7,959 bases of DNA from Minisyncoccota bacterium (GTDB lineage: Bacteria > Patescibacteriota > Minisyncoccia > UBA6257 > 2-01-FULL-56-20), in contig JARLIC010000131.1 in the NCBI GenBank assembly GCA_031291905.1, forward strand, positions 1-7,959. Reading direction: 5' to 3'. Positions 5,968 to 7,959 of the stretch are shown piece after piece. The notes below the pieces were generated by a model. The model saw only the letters and a list, made by a program, of their open reading frames with translations. It was not told the DNA's origin and searched no databases. The first letter of the stretch is position 1. Each line of letters begins with the position of its first letter. The translations under genes were made by a program, and so were the position numbers.

Positions 5968-6944
5968 GGGCGTGAGCTCAATATTCTGAAAAGCATATAA
6001 ACGATAAGGAGGTTCACGATCGTAAGGATCCCAATGAGCAGCCGGATGTCAAAAAGGATGCTGCTGTTCCCGGCGAACGCCTCCTCCGAAAGCTCCTGCC
6101 CGATCACGCCCCACCCGTAATCCGCGACCGGCCTGTAGGTGACTATCCCCACCACTCCCGAATCCTGCACGGTCAACGTGCCGCTTTCCCCGTTCATGAC
6201 GTTCTTGACCGCGGGGTTGAACGCATAATTGACGACCTCCCCGTTGTCCGAGGAATACTTCGGATGCGCCACGATGTTCCCCTCCTGATCGACGATATAC
6301 GCGAAGCTGTAGGTTCCGGGAGAGATGTTCTCCCCGAACGCGAGGAAGTTATCCGTGGGGATCTGCAGGACCAAAAATCCGGCGACGGTCCCACTCGGTC
6401 CCTTGATCGGCACCGCGACGCTCACCACCTGGATCTGCGGCTTGGAAGTGCGCAATATCACGTTGGTGACGTACGAGGATTCCTTCCCCGAGGAAAGGGC
6501 CGCATACCATGAACCGCTCGCCGCGCTCGTCCCCAATCCCCCGACGAGGGCGGGATATGCCGCCCGTTGGATCCCTTGGGGATCGTAGATGATGATCCGG
6601 TCTATGAACGGGTCGTAATACTTGACGTCGTTCTGCATATCCCTTGCCGCGTCCGCGGCATCGGTCCATTTACTGCCGGCAACATCGGTGACAAGCGCCG
6701 TGGATGACGCCATCGACGAAGCGATGGTCACCAAGCCGTCAAGTTTGACCCTTACCGCCTGCGCGGCGAGGTCGACCAGCGCCGACTGGCTCGCGAACAC
6801 CTGCGCGTCGATCGTATCCGATGTCCGCCGGTATACTCCCACAAGCGCTACGGGGACGCACATCAGCACCAAAAACACGACAGCGGTGACCACGACCGCC
6901 CGCGACCTCAGATGCTCCCAAAAAGGTGCCATAGATACTCTCAT
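5964..6944 (-). CDS. Double-Cache extracellular sensor without an output domain
   Basis: This 326-residue membrane protein has a helix at about 16-37, an extracellular region at about 38-297, and a second helix at about 298-320, followed by only a few residues (SSRP). The extracellular part looks like a dCache_1/PDC domain. Its distal half contains FIDRIIIYDPQGIQRAAYP, SWYAAL and QVVSVAVPIKGPSGTVAGFLVLQI. Its proximal half contains SFAYIVDQEGNIVAHPKY and ADYGWGVIGQ. Such domains bind small ligands in chemoreceptors, histidine kinases and cyclic-nucleotide enzymes. Here no HAMP, kinase, GGDEF or methyl-accepting region follows. Trp146-Tyr147 sit where the amino-acid-binding motif would have its Trp-Tyr, but the preceding Arg is missing, so I assign no ligand. 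Met1 (6944) overlaps a TATAAT sequence, so Met5 at 6932 is a serious alternative start. The stop overlaps the pilin start, so the two proteins are probably translationally coupled. Confidence 0.85.
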   Translation of the reverse strand: MRVSMAPFWEHLRSRAVVVTAVVFLVLMCVPVALVGVYRRTSDTIDAQVFASQSALVDLAAQAVRVKLDGLVTIASSMASSTALVTDVAGSKWTDAADAARDMQNDVKYYDPFIDRIIIYDPQGIQRAAYPALVGGLGTSAASGSWYAALSSGKESSYVTNVILRTSKPQIQVVSVAVPIKGPSGTVAGFLVLQIPTDNFLAFGENISPGTYSFAYIVDQEGNIVAHPKYSSDNGEVVNYAFNPAVKNVMNGESGTLTVQDSGVVGIVTYRPVADYGWGVIGQELSEEAFAGNSSILFDIRLLIGILTIVNLLIVYMLFRILSSRP

Positions 6945-6950
6945 TATATA
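6943..6950 (-). promoter_or_regulatory. Candidate -10 region of the Cache-pilin operon
   Basis: On the minus strand the bases from 6950 read TATATAAT, which contains TATAAT at 6948-6943, overlapping the first possible ATG (6944). If this is the -10 box, the transcript would begin near 6936 and the protein would start at the second ATG (6932). No good -35 is visible. Confidence 0.35.
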
Positions 6951-6971
6951 CCCACCGGCCAGCAGGCGATG

Positions 6972-7003
6972 AAACGGCCTGTGGATAACGCCTTTCGCCG
7001 TTT
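6972..7003. repeat. 7-bp inverted repeat in the intergenic region
   Basis: AAACGGC (6972-6978) and GCCGTTT (6997-7003) are perfect reverse complements separated by 18 bases. The right arm overlaps the proposed tRNA -35 box and the loop holds the DnaA-box match. It could be an operator or a hairpin. It is not a convincing terminator because no gene on the plus strand ends just before it. Confidence 0.5.
6980..6988 (-). promoter_or_regulatory. Perfect DnaA-box match
   Basis: TGTGGATAA on the plus strand is the exact complement of TTATCCACA, the highest-affinity DnaA box. It is a single copy; I see no second strict match in the surrounding gap. A lone box could be a DnaA transcriptional site or titration site, or a chance match. 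Confidence 0.45.
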
Positions 7004-7030
7004 TACAACCGCCTTAAAATAGAGTAAATT
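7002..7030 (+). promoter_or_regulatory. Probable promoter of tRNA-Lys
   Basis: TTTACA (7002-7007) matches the -35 consensus in five of six bases, and TAAATT (7025-7030) matches the -10 in four, with the ideal 17-bp spacer. The predicted start near 7037 would give a leader of about 16 nt containing the small hairpin GCGGA-AGG-TCCGC (7037-7049) just before the mature tRNA. TAAAAT at 7015-7020 is an alternative -10. Confidence 0.45.
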
Positions 7031-7052
7031 GACAAAGCGGAAGGTCCGCATT

Positions 7053-7125
7053 GCCCCTATAGCTCAGTTGGTAGAGCTGCTCCCTCTTAAGGAGAAGGTC
7101 CCAGGTTCGAATCCTGGTGGGGGCA
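7053..7125 (+). tRNA. tRNA-Lys (anticodon CTT)
   Basis: The 73-base cloverleaf folds completely. The acceptor stem pairs GCCCCTA with TGGGGGC, with one U-G pair. The D arm is GCTC-AGTTGGTA-GAGC. The anticodon loop CTCTTAA places CTT at 7086-7088, which reads AAG (lysine). The T arm is CCAGG-TTCGAAT-CCTGG. The discriminator is A at 7125, as expected for lysine tRNA. The 3' CCA is not encoded (the next bases are CAA), so it must be added by a nucleotidyltransferase. The outermost anticodon-stem pair (27-43, bases 7079 and 7095) is a G-A mismatch. recG follows 43 nt downstream. Confidence 0.97.
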
Positions 7126-7142
7126 CAATAATTCGCGTTTTA

Positions 7143-7151
7143 TGGTATACT
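7143..7151 (+). promoter_or_regulatory. Extended -10 promoter of recG
   Basis: TGG followed by TATACT (7146-7151) is an extended -10 element in the 43-nt gap between the tRNA and recG. The predicted start near 7158 would give an 11-nt leader with no Shine-Dalgarno. No good -35 is visible. recG could also be read through from the tRNA promoter, since no terminator follows the tRNA. Confidence 0.45.
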
Positions 7152-7168
7152 TTGGGCAAATATCATCA

Positions 7169-7959
7169 ATGCCCCAGTTAACGCTCGAAACGCCGCTGTT
7201 CGAAGTCGTAGGAGCCCGCTCCCCTTCGCTGCGCCGTCTCGAAAAGATGGGTATCAAGACCGTGGGCGATCTGCTCTGGCATTTCCCCGCGCGCTACGAG
7301 GATTTCACGAGGACGTATTCCGTCGCCGACCTTGAGCCCGGACAGCAGGCCACCGTCCGCGGCACCATCGAGGACATCCGCACGCGGCACAGTTTCCGCC
7401 GCCACATGAGCATCGTCGAGGCGACGATCGCCGATGCGACCGGTTCCATCCGCGCGGTGTGGTTCAACCAGCCGTACGTCGCGAACACGCTGAAGCCCGG
7501 ACGCGAAGCGAACTTCGCGGGCAAAGCATCCATCTCCGACGAAGGCGAACTGTATCTGAACAACCCGACCTACGAGATCGTCCGCGTGCGGCCGGGCATG
7601 CACACCGGTCCGGACGGCGAAGCGGCCGAGCAGGAGTTCAACCACACCGGCCGCCTCGTCCCCGTCTATCCCGAAACGCAGGGGCTCACTTCGCGCGGCA
7701 TCCGCTTCGTCATCCAGCAGCTCTTCCGGCACAAGCCCGCGCTCGAGGAATGGGTTCCCGAAGCGGTCCTCGAGGAATTCGGTTTCCCCGCGCTCGAGCC
7801 CGCCATCCATGCCATCCATTTCCCCGATACGATAGAAGAGGCCCAGACGGCGCGCTCGCGGTTCTCTTTTGAGGACCTCTTTTTGCTCCAGCTCATCACG
7901 CTCCGCGAAAAGATGAAGCTTGCTGCCGTGCAGGCGCCCGCCATGGCGGTGGACATCGA
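7169..7959 (+). CDS. recG: ATP-dependent DNA helicase RecG, N-terminal part (cut by window edge)
   Basis: The frame is open from ATG 7169 to the right edge, giving 263 residues of a protein that usually has about 680-700. RecG remodels stalled replication forks and Holliday junctions in recombination and repair. Only the DNA-binding half is present. The helix-hairpin-like entry (RRLEKMGIKTVGDLLWHFPARYED) is at about 22-45 and the OB-fold wedge domain at about 58-140 (VRGTIEDI ... GSIRAVWFNQPY). The conserved linker GRLVPVYPETQGLTSRGIR is at 161-179, AIHFPD at 215-220, and RFSFEDLFLLQL at 231-242, just before where the helicase motor should start. The start is supported by the MPQLTLETPL entry and by the extended -10 just upstream. 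No Shine-Dalgarno is visible. The Walker A, DExH and motor motifs lie beyond the window. Confidence 0.95.
   Translation, partial: MPQLTLETPLFEVVGARSPSLRRLEKMGIKTVGDLLWHFPARYEDFTRTYSVADLEPGQQATVRGTIEDIRTRHSFRRHMSIVEATIADATGSIRAVWFNQPYVANTLKPGREANFAGKASISDEGELYLNNPTYEIVRVRPGMHTGPDGEAAEQEFNHTGRLVPVYPETQGLTSRGIRFVIQQLFRHKPALEEWVPEAVLEEFGFPALEPAIHAIHFPDTIEEAQTARSRFSFEDLFLLQLITLREKMKLAAVQAPAMAVDI

Noticed and set aside
6972..7004. Inverted repeat followed by TTTT as an intrinsic terminator
   Set aside because: The loop is 18 bases, the stem has only four G-C pairs, and no plus-strand gene ends upstream of it.
7029..7034. Perfect TTGACA as a -35 box for the tRNA
   Set aside because: The matching -10 position would fall at about 7052-7057, inside the mature tRNA, and is GC-rich (TGCCCC). 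The TTTACA-17-TAAATT pair upstream fits better.
7178..7819. A 213-codon minus-strand frame opposite recG
   Set aside because: The plus strand carries conserved RecG N-terminal sequence; the antisense frame is a compositional shadow.

Overview
The window is G+C-rich bacterial chromosome with very compact gene packing. It holds eight protein genes, one of them cut by the right edge, and one tRNA. Intergenic gaps run from about 27 to 108 nt, both convergent gene pairs overlap at their stop codons, and two gene pairs share ATGA stop/start overlaps. Several features suggest a Patescibacteria/CPR organism, possibly parcubacterial: a short pilin with a GFTLIELLVVIAIIAIL-type leader, a Cache sensor with no output domain, a tRNA without an encoded CCA, a near absence of usable Shine-Dalgarno sequences, and a RecG N-terminus of the style I associate with that group. 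This placement is an inference from gene style. No marker gene in the window proves it.

Layout from left to right. (1) 12-920, plus strand: a small two-helix membrane protein, then a hemolysin III/PAQR-family seven-helix membrane protein. (2) 913-2772, minus strand: a DEAD-box RNA helicase with an Arg/Gly/Ser-rich tail, followed by a 170-residue charged protein of unknown function. The latter ends inside the last codons of the hemolysin III gene. (3) 2809-5354, plus strand: a DUF4239-like (bestrophin-like) four-helix membrane protein, coupled by an ATGA overlap to a P-type metal ATPase that lacks an N-terminal metal-binding domain. (4) 5344-6944, minus strand: a double-Cache extracellular sensor with no cytoplasmic output domain, coupled by an ATGA overlap to a type IV pilin-like protein. 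(5) 6945-7052: a regulatory intergenic region with a perfect DnaA-box match inside a 7-bp inverted repeat, and a probable tRNA promoter. (6) 7053-7959, plus strand: tRNA-Lys(CTT), then the 5' part of recG.

Four themes stand out. First, nearly every gene that heads a transcription unit has a sigma70-like -10 hexamer only 6-10 nt before its ATG and no useful Shine-Dalgarno sequence, so leaderless or near-leaderless transcription is likely. Downstream genes rely on ATGA overlaps instead. Second, the DUF4239 protein and P-type ATPase form a tight two-gene membrane unit that may be an ion or metal transport module. Third, the Cache protein and pilin form a tight two-gene surface unit whose sensor has no visible signalling output. 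Fourth, a lone consensus DnaA box lies in the longest intergenic gap. I see no CRISPR array, insertion sequence, phage gene or defence cassette.
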